From contig JAUIEC010000005.1 of NCBI GenBank assembly GCA_030428945.1, positions 248,001 to 312,000 of the forward strand: 64,000 bases of DNA, in the 5' to 3' direction. The stretch is from Phycisphaerae bacterium. Its GTDB lineage: Bacteria; Planctomycetota; Phycisphaerae; UBA1845; Fen-1342. Numbering within the stretch: the first letter of the stretch is position 1; each line of letters begins with the position of its first letter. The translations under genes and the position numbers were made by a program. Shown piece by piece: positions 17,950 through 26,400 of this stretch. A model generated the notes under the pieces. It saw only the letters and a list, made by a program, of their open reading frames with translations, was not told the origin of the DNA and did not search any database.

Positions 17950-19073
17950 GAATCGCCATCGTGCACGAAACGCTCGACCCGCGCCGCGGCGGGGCCGAGA
18001 CCTCCGTGCTGGAAATGGCGGCCGAACTGCGGGCCCGCGGTCTCGACGTGACCCTCGTGACCCCCGGCGATCCGGACCCCGACGACCCGCCCGGCCTGCA
18101 TCGCATTCCGGTCCGCGGCGACAAACTGCTCCGCGCGATCCGCTTCGTCGCCGACGCCGACCGCTACACCCGCGACACCGGCTTCGAGATCGTCCACGCC
18201 GTCTCGCCCTGCTTCTCCGCCAACGTCTATCAGCCGCGCGGCGGAACCTATGCCGAAACGATCGATCGCACCCTCGCCCGCGTCGGCAACCCGCTGCTTC
18301 GCGCGGTCAAGCGCCTCGGCCGACGCTTCAACCGCCGGCAGCGCTTCCTGCGACTGACCGAACAGCAACTGCTCGCCGACCGCCGGCCACCGTTCGTCGC
18401 GGCCGTCTCGCAGTACGTCGCCCGGCAGATCCCGAAGACCGCGCCCGCTTTTCCGCCCGATCGGATCCGCGTCGTCTTCAACGGCGTGCGGGTCGCGGCC
18501 TGCAGCGCCGCCGATCTGGACCAGCGCCGCGCGCGCATCCGGGCCGAACTCGAAACGCCCCCCTCGCGGCGCGTGCTGCTCTTCGCCGCCCACAACTTCG
18601 CCCTGAAGGGACTGCCGCAACTGCTGGCGGCGATCGGGCGGTTGCGGACCGACGACTGGGAACTCTGGCTGGCCGGACGCGGCCGCCTGCCCGGCGGGCT
18701 GGACCGGCGGGTCCGCCCGCTCGGCCCGCGCGGCGACATGCACGACCTGTTCGCGGCCGCCGATGTGCTCGCCCACCCGACCTGGTACGACCCCTGCAGC
18801 CGGGTTGTGCTCGAAGCGCTGGCCCTCGGTCTGCCGGTCGTGACGACCCGCTACAACGGCGCGGCCGAGATCATGCAGGCCGGCATCCACGGCGCGGTCA
18901 TCGACACGCCGGGCGACATCGCCGCCCTGGCCGCAGCGCTCGATCAGGCCCTGTCGCCGGAAGTCGCCGACGCCTGCCGCGCGGCACGCGAAGCCACGCG
19001 CCAGCGGGTTTCGATGGCCCGGCACGCCGAGGAACTCGAAGCGCTCTATCGAGAGGTGATCACCGCAACCTGA
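17946..19073 (+). CDS. Family 4 glycosyltransferase (WaaG/RfaG-like)
   Basis: This 375-residue GT-B enzyme opens with MRIAIVHETLDPRRGGAETS. Mid-protein it has VAAVSQYVARQI and RIRVVFNGV. The C-terminal donor half carries HPTWYDPCSRVVLEALALG and the EX7E-type VVTTRYNGAAEIM. This is the pattern of LPS-core glycosyltransferases that follow heptose addition. It is the last gene of the cluster. The spacer beyond holds a short degenerate octamer arm rather than a classical terminator. Confidence 0.9.
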   Translation: MRIAIVHETLDPRRGGAETSVLEMAAELRARGLDVTLVTPGDPDPDDPPGLHRIPVRGDKLLRAIRFVADADRYTRDTGFEIVHAVSPCFSANVYQPRGGTYAETIDRTLARVGNPLLRAVKRLGRRFNRRQRFLRLTEQQLLADRRPPFVAAVSQYVARQIPKTAPAFPPDRIRVVFNGVRVAACSAADLDQRRARIRAELETPPSRRVLLFAAHNFALKGLPQLLAAIGRLRTDDWELWLAGRGRLPGGLDRRVRPLGPRGDMHDLFAAADVLAHPTWYDPCSRVVLEALALGLPVVTTRYNGAAEIMQAGIHGAVIDTPGDIAALAAALDQALSPEVADACRAAREATRQRVSMARHAEELEALYREVITAT

Positions 19074-19162
19074 TCCCGCGACACAACCACCGCCCTGCCT
19101 GAACGTGCGGGCGTATCGGCTGCGCGGGACGTGGGTCGCACGCTGGAGGCAGCGCAGTGGAC

Positions 19163-19186
19163 GTGCTCCCTGTTCCCTTCTTCAGC
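19163..19186. repeat. Short octamer arm at the 3' end of proC
   Basis: Read on the minus strand this is GCTGAAGA, AGGGAACA, GGGAGCAC: three in-phase 8-mers starting at the proC stop codon. It belongs to the same 8-bp-period family as the longer arrays, but is short and has no clean inverted partner. Confidence 0.5.
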
Positions 19187-19994
19187 CACCCAGTTCCCGG
19201 CCGCGCGCCACGGCCGCCTGCACCGCGCCGGCGATCGCTTCCGGGACGCCCGCCTGCTGCAGGTGTTCGAGTGCGGCCGCGGTGGTGCCGCCCCTGCTGG
19301 TCACGTTCGCCCGCAGGGTTTCGGGTTCGCTGCCGCTTTCGAGCATCATCCGCGCCGCGCCCAGGCAGGTCTGCAGCGCCAGGCGGCGGGCCGCGTCGGG
19401 AGCCAGGCCGGCCTGCACGCCGCCGCGGATCAGCGCCTCGGTGAACAGGTAGTAGTACGCCGGGCCGGAGCCCGACACCGCCGTGACGACATCCATCAGC
19501 GCTTCGTCACTGACGATCAGGCACTGCCCCGAGGCCGCGAACAACTCGCCGACCCAGTGCAGGTCCTCGTTGCTGGCTTCATCGCCCGCGAAGATCCCCG
19601 CCATCCCGACGCCGAGCGTCATCGGCAGGTTCGGCATCACCCGCACGACGCGCGGCGCGCGCGAAGTGAACGCGGCCTCGATCTTCGCGCACGGCAGGCC
19701 GGCCATGATCGAGACCAGCAGCGGGCGATCCGCCAGGTGCGGCGTCAGGTCCGCGACGATCTCCGGAAAGACCTGCGGCTTGACCGCCAGCACGACCGTT
19801 CCGGCCTCCTGCAGGCGGGCGTCCGGCGCGGCCGCGACCCCGCAACCCTCGTGCGCGAACCAGGACCGCTGGCCCTCGTCCGGATCAACCGCGTGAATCT
19901 CTTCGGGCTTCAGCAGGCCGCCGTGCAGCGCGCCGCGGGCGATGCCCCGGGCCATGTTGCCGGCCCCGATCAGCGCCAGTCGCAGGTCCGCCAT
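19182..19994 (-). CDS. proC: Pyrroline-5-carboxylate reductase
   Basis: This 270-residue enzyme reduces pyrroline-5-carboxylate to proline with NAD(P)H. It has the Rossmann start LALIGAGNMARGIARG, MPNLPMTLGVGMAGI, and the family signature SGSGPAYYYLFTEALIRGGV..GL, ending in TSRGGTTAAALEHL. Length is typical. It starts 2 nt after the aminotransferase stop with GGAGGAG ahead of it, so the two form an operon. Confidence 0.97.
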   Translation of the reverse strand: MADLRLALIGAGNMARGIARGALHGGLLKPEEIHAVDPDEGQRSWFAHEGCGVAAAPDARLQEAGTVVLAVKPQVFPEIVADLTPHLADRPLLVSIMAGLPCAKIEAAFTSRAPRVVRVMPNLPMTLGVGMAGIFAGDEASNEDLHWVGELFAASGQCLIVSDEALMDVVTAVSGSGPAYYYLFTEALIRGGVQAGLAPDAARRLALQTCLGAARMMLESGSEPETLRANVTSRGGTTAAALEHLQQAGVPEAIAGAVQAAVARGRELGG

Positions 19995-19996
19995 GC

Positions 19997-21202
19997 TCAG
20001 GCTCCTCCCGGCACGGTGCGGCAGGCCGCCAGGGCCTTCTCGAAGCCCGGCAGCGCCCGCTCGATCACGCGCGGTTCGACCGCGAACGAGATCCGGATGT
20101 GTCCCGGCCGACCGAAGCCGCGCCCCGGCACGGCCAGGATGTTGGACCGCGCCAGGATCTCGCAGAACTCGATCTCATCGGCGATCGGCGTCTTCGGAAA
20201 GACGAACATCGCCCCGCCGGGCAGGGTCAGGTCGTAGCCCAGTTTCCGCAGCGCGCCGCACAGCAGGTCGCGGTTCGCGCGATAGGCGCTGATGTCGGAA
20301 ATCGCCCCGGCGCAACGGGTCAGCACCCGCTGCATGGTCGCGTTCATGTTCACGTAGCCCAGCGTGCGGTTCAGCATCGTCAGCGCTTCCAGCAGGCGCC
20401 CGCGCTGCGGCACCCCGTCGCCCACGCCGATGAAGCCGGCCCGTTCGCCCGCAATGCTCAGGTCCTTCGAAAAACTGGCCGCCAGGATCGTCCGCGGGTA
20501 CCAGCCTCCGGGCGCGCACGGCCGGTCGGCGTCGAACACCACCCGCCGGTACGGATCATCCTGCAGCAGGTACCGCGGGTTCGCGTCGCTGTCGCGCCGC
20601 GCGAGCACATCGGTCAGGGCCCGCATCCGCTCGGGCGTGTAGACCACGCCGGTCGGGTTGTTCGGCGAGTTCACCAGCACCGCCCGGGTCCGCTCGGTGA
20701 TCGCCGCGGCCAGGGCCTCGGGATCGGGCTGGAAGTTCTCGTCGGTCTGCACCAGCACCATCCGGGCCTGGGCCTGCTCGATGTAGAAGCGGTACTCGGG
20801 AAAGAACGGGGCCAGCACGATCACCTCGTCACCCGGATCGCAGATCGAATGCAGCGCGACGTTCAGCCCGCCGGCCGCGCCCGAGGTCAGGATCACGCCG
20901 TCATCGCCAAGCGGATAGCCGTACTCGTCGCGGATGTACCCCGCGATCGCGGCCCGGGCCTCGGGGAAACCGGCGTTGGGCATGTAACGGTGCCGCCCGG
21001 GGTCGCGTTCGGCCGCGACCTCGGCGAGCGCATCGAAGAACGCCGACGGCGGCGCGTTGCTCGGGTTGCCGAGCGAGAAGTCGAAGACCTGGTCCGCGCC
21101 GAGTTTCGCCTTCAGGCGCAAGCCGCGTTCGAACATCTCGCGAATCCACGAGGCGGACTCGAGTCGCTCGGCGATCTGGCGGGCGATTCCATCTGCTGGC
21201 AT
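19997..21202 (-). CDS. PLP-dependent aminotransferase, class I/II (aspartate aminotransferase-like)
   Basis: This 401-residue fold-type I enzyme has FDFSLGNPSNAPPSAF at the substrate site, LTSGAAGGLNVALHSI for PLP-phosphate binding, VNSPNNPTGVVYT, and the Schiff-base Lys in AASFSKDLSIAGERAGF. The C-terminal Arg region is RISFAVEPRVIERAL. These class I features do not fix the substrate. It is co-transcribed with proC, and a 19-bp palindrome lies in its leader. Confidence 0.92.
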   Translation of the reverse strand: MPADGIARQIAERLESASWIREMFERGLRLKAKLGADQVFDFSLGNPSNAPPSAFFDALAEVAAERDPGRHRYMPNAGFPEARAAIAGYIRDEYGYPLGDDGVILTSGAAGGLNVALHSICDPGDEVIVLAPFFPEYRFYIEQAQARMVLVQTDENFQPDPEALAAAITERTRAVLVNSPNNPTGVVYTPERMRALTDVLARRDSDANPRYLLQDDPYRRVVFDADRPCAPGGWYPRTILAASFSKDLSIAGERAGFIGVGDGVPQRGRLLEALTMLNRTLGYVNMNATMQRVLTRCAGAISDISAYRANRDLLCGALRKLGYDLTLPGGAMFVFPKTPIADEIEFCEILARSNILAVPGRGFGRPGHIRISFAVEPRVIERALPGFEKALAACRTVPGGA

Positions 21203-21250
21203 GATCGGCCTCCCGGGTCGGAGTTTGAGGTTGGGACAAGCCGGATGCCC

Positions 21251-21269
21251 GTCGTCGGCCGCCGACGAC
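21251..21269. promoter_or_regulatory. 19-bp perfect palindrome upstream of aminotransferase-proC
   Basis: GTCGTCGGC and GCCGACGAC are 9-bp arms around a single central base, between folE and the aminotransferase start. On the minus strand a -10-like TAGACT (21293-21298, over the folE stop) would put the palindrome in the mRNA leader, ~50 nt before the ATG. It could be a repressor site or an RNA hairpin. Confidence 0.5.
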
Positions 21270-21295
21270 CATCCTGCTCGCCTGTACTGCTGAGT

Positions 21296-21886
21296 CTAAC
21301 GCCGCGGTTGCAGCAGGTGCAGGGCCTCGGCCCGGGTACTCTGGTTCGAGTGCATGATCCCCCGCAGGGCCGAGGTCACCATGATGCTGCCCGACTTCTT
21401 CACCCCCCGGCAGGTCATGCACGAATGCGAAGCCTCCAGCACCACCGCGGTCCCCTTGGCCTGCACCTCGCCCGCCAGCAGGTCGGCGATCTGCGAGGTC
21501 AGCCGCTCCTGCACCTGCGGCCGCGCGGCGTAGGCATCGACGATCCGGGCCAGCTTCGACAGTCCGACGATCTTGCCGCCCGGGATGTAGGCGATGTGCG
21601 CCTCGCCCGAGAACGGCAGCAGGTGATGCTCGCACATGCTGTGAAACGGGATCTCGCGCAGAATGACCATCTCGTGATGGTCCTCGTCGAAGACCGTCTC
21701 CAGGTGCCGCTCCGGCGACTCACGCAGGCCGCGGAACATCTCCGCGTACATCCGCGCCACCCGGTTCGGCGTCTTCAGCAGGCCGTCACGATCCGGATCC
21801 TCGCCCACCGCGATCAGGATCTCGCGGACGGCCTTCTCGATCCTCGGCAGATCAACCCCTTCTGTGAACGATTCAGACACGGCCAT
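21296..21886 (-). CDS. folE: GTP cyclohydrolase I
   Basis: This 196-residue enzyme makes dihydroneopterin triphosphate from GTP, the first step of folate or tetrahydrobiopterin synthesis. [17 protein letters not shown], the zinc-site [16 protein letters not shown], and [13 protein letters not shown] with the second Cys-containing motif are all canonical, and length fits type IA. It starts 10 nt after the aminopeptidase gene with a strong ribosome site. Confidence 0.97.
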   Translation of the reverse strand: MAVSESFTEGVDLPRIEKAVREILIAVGEDPDRDGLLKTPNRVARMYAEMFRGLRESPERHLETVFDEDHHEMVILREIPFHSMCEHHLLPFSGEAHIAYIPGGKIVGLSKLARIVDAYAARPQVQERLTSQIADLLAGEVQAKGTAVVLEASHSCMTCRGVKKSGSIMVTSALRGIMHSNQSTRAEALHLLQPRR

Positions 21887-21896
21887 CCCCCCTTCC

Positions 21897-23396
21897 CTAG
21901 CGGCGACCTTCCACGTGCCGACGCAGGTAGTCCACGATCAGCCGCACGCCATATCCGGTCGCCGCGGTCTTCGATTCGTTGATCGCCGTCCCGGCGATGT
22001 CCAGGTGCGCCCACGGCGTGGACGCGTCGACGAATTCCTTCAGGAACATCCCGCCGACGATCGCATGCGCCTCGCGCCGCGTGGCCGAGTTGCGGATGTC
22101 CGAGTCGTTCCCGCGGATCAGGTCGCGGTACTCGTCCCACAACGGCAGGCGCCAGAGCCGCTCGCCGCTTCGCCGGCCGCTCTCCTCCAGGTCCGCCGCC
22201 AGTTCGTCGTTGTTGCCCATCAGGCCGGCCGCCGCTCGTCCGAGCGATATCACCACGCCGCCGGTCAGCGTCGCGAAGTTGATCATCCGCGTCGGCTTGC
22301 AGTGCTTCTGGGCGTACGTCAGCGCATCGGCCAGGATCAGGCGACCCTCGGCATCCGCGCTGATGATCTCGACCGTCTTCCCGCTCATCATCGTGATGAT
22401 GTCACCCGGGCGGTACGCCTCGCCCGACACCGCGTTCTCGGCCGCCGGCACCAGCGCGGTCAGGTTGCAGCGCAGCTTCAGCGCCGCGGCCGCGTGCATG
22501 ATCCCCAGCACCGCCATGCCGCCGCACTTGTCGAACTTCATGCTCTCGAGCCCGTCCTTGGGCTTCAGCGAGTAGCCGCCCGTGTCGAACGTGACCGCCT
22601 TGCCGATCAGCGCCGTCGACTGCCGCGAGCGCGGCGCGCCGCGGTAGTCCAGCCGGATCAGGCACGGCTTGTCCGCCGCCCCCTGCCCGACCGCGATCAG
22701 GCCGCCCATCTTCATCTTCTTCAGGTCCGCCGGACCGAACACCGTGCACTTCAGCTTCCACTCCCGCGCGAGCCGCCGGGCCTCCTTCGCCAGGCTCGAA
22801 GGCTGAATGATGTTCCCCGGCTCGTGGCACAGGCTGCGGGCATAGTTCACCGACTGCGCCAGCGCCACCGCCTCGCTGACCCGCTCGGCCCGCCCGACCT
22901 TCCGGGCCGCTTCACCGGCCGCCAGCCCGATCCGGCAGCGACCGACCGCCGGCGCGGCCGACTTGTGCCGGTTGAACCGGAAACCGCCCAGCACCATCCC
23001 GTCGGCCCACGCGGCCACCGGACGCTCGACCTGCGTCTTGACCAGGCCGTCGATCCACAGCGCCGCCCGCTCCACGCCCTGCTGCAGCAGCCAGTCGCCC
23101 ACGCTGCCCGCGATCCGCCGGAGCAGCGCGGCCGTAATCCCCGCCGCCGGTCCGAGACTGACCAGCAGCACCCGCCGATAGCCCGCCGTCCCGGCCGTGT
23201 GCTGCATCTGCCCGGCCTCGGCCCCGACGCCCGCGACCCGCACCAGGTTGCCGACCGCGCCGCCGCATTCCTGGTCCACCCGCCGCAGCAGTTGCATCGC
23301 CGGCGGCGGATCGGCGGCCAGCGGAACGATCAGCACTTCGCCCTTGGCGGGCCGGGTCGCGGTGGAAAACGAGAACGGTGTCGCCGGAGTTGGCAT
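21897..23396 (-). CDS. pepA: Leucyl aminopeptidase (M17)
   Basis: This 499-residue cytosolic di-zinc aminopeptidase has the metal and catalytic residues in [18 protein letters not shown] (Lys, Asp), [10 protein letters not shown] (Asp) and [15 protein letters not shown] (Asp, Glu, and the bicarbonate Arg). The family usually reads 'NTDAEGR' at the last site; here NT is replaced by SA, but the ligands are kept. The N-terminal macro-like domain covers residues ~1-170. The start has GAGGAA upstream. Peptide turnover is the expected role. Confidence 0.95.
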   Translation of the reverse strand: MPTPATPFSFSTATRPAKGEVLIVPLAADPPPAMQLLRRVDQECGGAVGNLVRVAGVGAEAGQMQHTAGTAGYRRVLLVSLGPAAGITAALLRRIAGSVGDWLLQQGVERAALWIDGLVKTQVERPVAAWADGMVLGGFRFNRHKSAAPAVGRCRIGLAAGEAARKVGRAERVSEAVALAQSVNYARSLCHEPGNIIQPSSLAKEARRLAREWKLKCTVFGPADLKKMKMGGLIAVGQGAADKPCLIRLDYRGAPRSRQSTALIGKAVTFDTGGYSLKPKDGLESMKFDKCGGMAVLGIMHAAAALKLRCNLTALVPAAENAVSGEAYRPGDIITMMSGKTVEIISADAEGRLILADALTYAQKHCKPTRMINFATLTGGVVISLGRAAAGLMGNNDELAADLEESGRRSGERLWRLPLWDEYRDLIRGNDSDIRNSATRREAHAIVGGMFLKEFVDASTPWAHLDIAGTAINESKTAATGYGVRLIVDYLRRHVEGRR

Positions 23397-23525
23397 CGCG
23401 CAATTCCTCGGAGAAAAGTGTTCGGTTCCTGGTGTTCCGTGCCCGGTGCCGGCTTCACGGCCGCCGCACAGGCGCCCCCGAAATCCGCAGACCGAAAGCG
23501 GAACACGTCTCCGGCATGCTAAGGG

Positions 23526-24218
23526 TCACTTCCCCGCCACGCCATCCGCGCCGCCGGGGAGGCCGGCCGCCGTCGCCAGGTCACCCGGGGTCTCGACGAC
23601 CAGGTCCGCGCCGGCCGCCCGCAGGTCCGCCACCGGACGGAAGCCCCACGCCACGCCAACGCCTGTGCAGCCCGCCCGCCGGGCCGTCTCGATGTCGGTC
23701 GGGGTGTCGCCGATCATCCACGTCCGCGCCGGAGCCACGCCGGCCTCGCGACAGATGCGCAGCAGCAGACCGGGGTCGGGCTTGCGGCCACGCTCCTCGA
23801 CGTAGCCCTGCACGCGGACGAAGGTCCCCTCGTCCCAGAAGCGGTTGACGACCAGGCGGGTCAGTTCGTGCGGTTTGTTCGACAGGACGGCCAGGGGGAT
23901 GCCGGCGGCGGCGAAATCGCGGACGGCATCGGGAATGCCGGGGTAGGGACGCGTGTGGCGGACCACCCGGGCGCGGTACCGGGGGCGGGCGAGTTCGATC
24001 AGGCGAGCGACCAGGTGCGGGTGTTCGTCGCCGATGGCCCGCTGGCAGAGCCTGGGGACGCCTTCGCCGACCATGTACCGATAATGTGGGACCGGATGCC
24101 CCGGGACGCCGAGCAGTTCGAGGCACTCGTTCAGCGCTTCGGCGATGTCGTCGAGCGAATCGACCAGGGTCCCGTCGAGGTCGAAGACGCACAGGTCGGG
24201 GGGCGGGGTGGCAGGCAT
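23526..24218 (-). CDS. gph: HAD-family phosphatase, phosphoglycolate phosphatase-like
   Basis: This 230-residue HAD hydrolase has motif I VFDLDGTLVDSLDDIAEAL, motif II LAVLSNKPHELTRL, a motif III Lys in ERGRKPDPG and motif IV MIGDTPTDIETARRAG. The cap (residues ~18-85) is the helical C1 type of Gph. It most likely removes phosphate from 2-phosphoglycolate arising during DNA repair or metabolism, though HAD substrates are broad. The ATG has GGAG 6 nt upstream. Confidence 0.88.
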   Translation of the reverse strand: MPATPPPDLCVFDLDGTLVDSLDDIAEALNECLELLGVPGHPVPHYRYMVGEGVPRLCQRAIGDEHPHLVARLIELARPRYRARVVRHTRPYPGIPDAVRDFAAAGIPLAVLSNKPHELTRLVVNRFWDEGTFVRVQGYVEERGRKPDPGLLLRICREAGVAPARTWMIGDTPTDIETARRAGCTGVGVAWGFRPVADLRAAGADLVVETPGDLATAAGLPGGADGVAGK

Positions 24219-24232
24219 TTAGGCTCCGATTG

Positions 24233-24264
24233 CCGCAACCGTTGCGGGCTCAGGAACGTATACT
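24233..24264 (+). promoter_or_regulatory. Palindrome plus -10 element upstream of the secreted helical protein
   Basis: CCGCAA-CCG-TTGCGG (24233-24247) is a perfect 6-bp inverted repeat. It lies 11 bp before a near-consensus -10 (TATACT, 24259-24264). No good -35 is present. The palindrome covers where one would be, as for an activator-dependent promoter. Confidence 0.45.
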
Positions 24265-24338
24265 ACGCAGGGTCGCGCAGGGGCTCAAACCGCAAGACGT
24301 CTCTGCGCGGACGACCACAGGCACCGGGAGCCTCTGAC

Positions 24339-25640
24339 ATGCATGTGCGCCTGACCATTCTGCTCGCCCTGTCCGCCCTGCTGGCCGCGCCGGCCACGGC
24401 CCAGGAGCGGGAACCGCTGCAGATCAACAGTTATGGGGCGGTGCTCGACAACATCGACCTGCTGATCGATCACTACTCGAACTTCCTGGCCCGCAAGTAC
24501 GAACTGACGGACGAGCAGGACCAGTACACCCGTCACCTGCTGCGCGAGCGTTCACACGAATTCCTCGACACGCACCAGGACAACCTGCGCGGCCTGATCG
24601 AGACGCTCTTCGAGGTCCGTACCGGCGGCGACATGAGTGCCGACGGCCTGATGGCCTGGGGCGAGGCCGCCCGTCCGATCTACGAAGACGCCCGCCAACT
24701 GATCATCGCCGGCAACGATGACTGGCGCGAGATTCTCAGCGACGACCAGAAGCGCCGGCACGACGAAGACCTCAAGCTGATGTACGAGAGCTTCGAAACG
24801 ACCGAGACGCAACTCGACCGCATCACCAGCGGCGAGATGACCGTCGACGAGTTCCGCAACCCGCGCCGGGCCCGCTCGGTCCGACGCAGTACCGCCCGCG
24901 CCACCAACGACGACATGCCGCCGCCCGGCGAACCGCCCAGCAACCGCCTGGATCCCCCCAGCGACGAGGCCGCCTCGGCCGCCCGCGAACGGGCCCAGGA
25001 ACTCCGTGAGCGTCTGGCCGAGCGCCGCCGGCAACGGGCCGAGGAACGCGGGGCCATGGAAGAGACCCCGCTGGACGACCCGGCCGCGGTCGCGCCGGCC
25101 AAGTCCGGCAAGTCCGGGCGGATGACCCGCAACGAACCGGTCGAGCGCGACCGGACCGAGCCCGCCCGCGGCGAGACGCGTTCGCCGGCCGCCGCCAGCC
25201 GGCGCGAGCCGACGCGGCGGACGACCGCGCGGACGCCGGCCGGCAAGGGCAAGGATCACGTCGGTGCGTGGGAGAAGTACGTCGAGGACTTCATCGCCCG
25301 GTACCAGCTTGACGATGCCCAGCAGCAGCAGGCCCGTTCGATTCTGGACGACTGCAAGCAGCGGGCCGACCAGTACCTTCAGAGCAAGAAGAGCACGATG
25401 GAGCGGATCGACGCGGACCTGGGCAAGCTCAAGGCCAGCAAGGACAAGAGCGATGGGAAGCGGCGGACCAGCCAGATCAGCAAGCTGACCGAGCAGCAGC
25501 AGAAGCTGCGGGCCCCGGTGGACGAGATCTTCGAGAAGCAGTTGAAGCCGCGGCTGGACCGAATTCCGACACGAAGTCAGGTCCGTGCGGCGGAAGAATC
25601 GAAGAATAAGAAGGGCAGCAAGCGGGCACGGGGCGACTAG
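24339..25640 (+). CDS. Secreted helix-rich protein of unknown function
   Basis: This 433-residue protein has a signal peptide (MHVRLTILLALSALLAAPATAQ). Residues ~25-170 are helical and acidic (NFLARKYELTDEQDQYTRHLL, and WREILSDDQKRRHDEDLKLM, the 'L-x-x-Q' type of periplasmic helical sensors). A charged low-complexity linker (~180-300) follows, then a second helical domain that echoes the first (VEDFIARYQLDDAQQQQARSI). The two halves may be an internal duplication. No enzyme motif is seen. The ATG has GGGAG upstream. A tiny lipoprotein gene follows on the same strand. Confidence 0.8.
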   Translation: MHVRLTILLALSALLAAPATAQEREPLQINSYGAVLDNIDLLIDHYSNFLARKYELTDEQDQYTRHLLRERSHEFLDTHQDNLRGLIETLFEVRTGGDMSADGLMAWGEAARPIYEDARQLIIAGNDDWREILSDDQKRRHDEDLKLMYESFETTETQLDRITSGEMTVDEFRNPRRARSVRRSTARATNDDMPPPGEPPSNRLDPPSDEAASAARERAQELRERLAERRRQRAEERGAMEETPLDDPAAVAPAKSGKSGRMTRNEPVERDRTEPARGETRSPAAASRREPTRRTTARTPAGKGKDHVGAWEKYVEDFIARYQLDDAQQQQARSILDDCKQRADQYLQSKKSTMERIDADLGKLKASKDKSDGKRRTSQISKLTEQQQKLRAPVDEIFEKQLKPRLDRIPTRSQVRAAEESKNKKGSKRARGD

Positions 25641-25751
25641 CGTTATCAGACGCGTCAGCAACGTTCAACTCGCCGGCCGCTGTGACCGATGAGAACACTG
25701 GACTACGACGACGCGCTCGCCTCAGACGACGCCCGAAAAGGAGATGCAGAC

Positions 25752-25982
25752 ATGCGCGCTTGGTTCGCCAAGAAGAGCCTGCTGGCCGCTACCGGAAGCC
25801 TGTTCGTACTCAGCGGCTGTGACCCGACCGTCCGGGACACGGTCCTGTCGGGCGTCCAGAGCTCGGCCACCGTCCTGACGACGACCTTCCTGCAGGCCTT
25901 CTTCGAGTCGCTGGCGGCTCAGGACGAAGGCACGGCCACGATCGTCAAAGCGGTTGCCCAGCAGGTCCAGCACCTGGCGTAG
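25752..25982 (+). CDS. Small lipoprotein, unknown function
   Basis: This 76-residue peptide starts MRAWFAKKSLLAATGSLFVLSGC, a lipoprotein signal with lipobox LSGC. The mature part (~53 residues) is one amphipathic helical stretch (TVLTTTFLQAFFESLAAQ). The ATG at 25752 is preferred over one 63 nt upstream because AAGGAG lies just before it and the signal then begins directly. A strong terminator follows. A similar small lipoprotein sits at 60020. Confidence 0.75.
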   Translation: MRAWFAKKSLLAATGSLFVLSGCDPTVRDTVLSGVQSSATVLTTTFLQAFFESLAAQDEGTATIVKAVAQQVQHLA

Positions 25983-26024
25983 CACCGACCGCCCGGCGTG
26001 GCGCCGGCAACCGGCTGAAACGAC

Positions 26025-26060
26025 AAACGCACGCGCTGCGAGGCGCGTGCGTTTCTCTAT
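26025..26060 (+). terminator. Rho-independent terminator after the small lipoprotein
   Basis: A perfect 12-bp stem (AAACGCACGCGC with GCGCGTGCGTTT) and a 6-nt loop, followed by CTCTAT. It lies 42 nt after the stop codon. Confidence 0.88.
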
Positions 26061-26400
26061 GCGCCCAAACCGCTCCCGCCGGCAGAAGCCCCCGCTGTCA
26101 CCCTCCCTTTCGCGGCCGGGGCCCCGTCATCGGCACGCCGGGTGCCCCGCCCTGGAGTGAGCGCAGCGAGCGGAAGGATGGGGGACTGCGTCCGTGGCTT
26201 TCTGCGTTTGTCTTCCGGATCCGGCTTGCCCCACAGTGCGAGACTGCCGCGCGGTGCGGCATCGACGCCTGGGACTTCCGTGGTTCTTGCGGGCGCGGGC
26301 GGCCGCGTCGATGACGCACCCTACGCCGGTCCCGGAACGATTGGCCGACCTCCTGGCGCCAGCAACACAAGCGGATGATGAGGCACGCCCCCCCCGGCCG
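26061..26400. other. Non-coding spacer with a dispersed repeat
   Basis: No credible gene is found here. Beyond the terminator the sequence holds a dyad-rich stretch around GTGAGCGCAGCGAGCGG (26158-26174) and one copy of the 68-bp inverted-arm element (26253-26320). It separates the lipoprotein terminator from the 3' end of the isomerase gene. Confidence 0.7.
26253..26320 (-). repeat. 68-bp inverted-arm element, copy 1
   Basis: The 16-bp arms GGTGCGGCATCGACGC (26253-26268) and GCGTCGATGACGCACC (26305-26320) pair at 15 of 16 positions around a 36-bp middle. The copy at 59316-59383 has identical arms, identical length and opposite orientation; only ~11 bp next to one arm are shared in the middle. 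Confidence 0.85.

Noticed and set aside
25689..25751. Earlier ATG for the small lipoprotein gene
   Set aside because: It would bury the signal peptide behind ~21 charged residues. The AAGGAG site serves the ATG at 25752.
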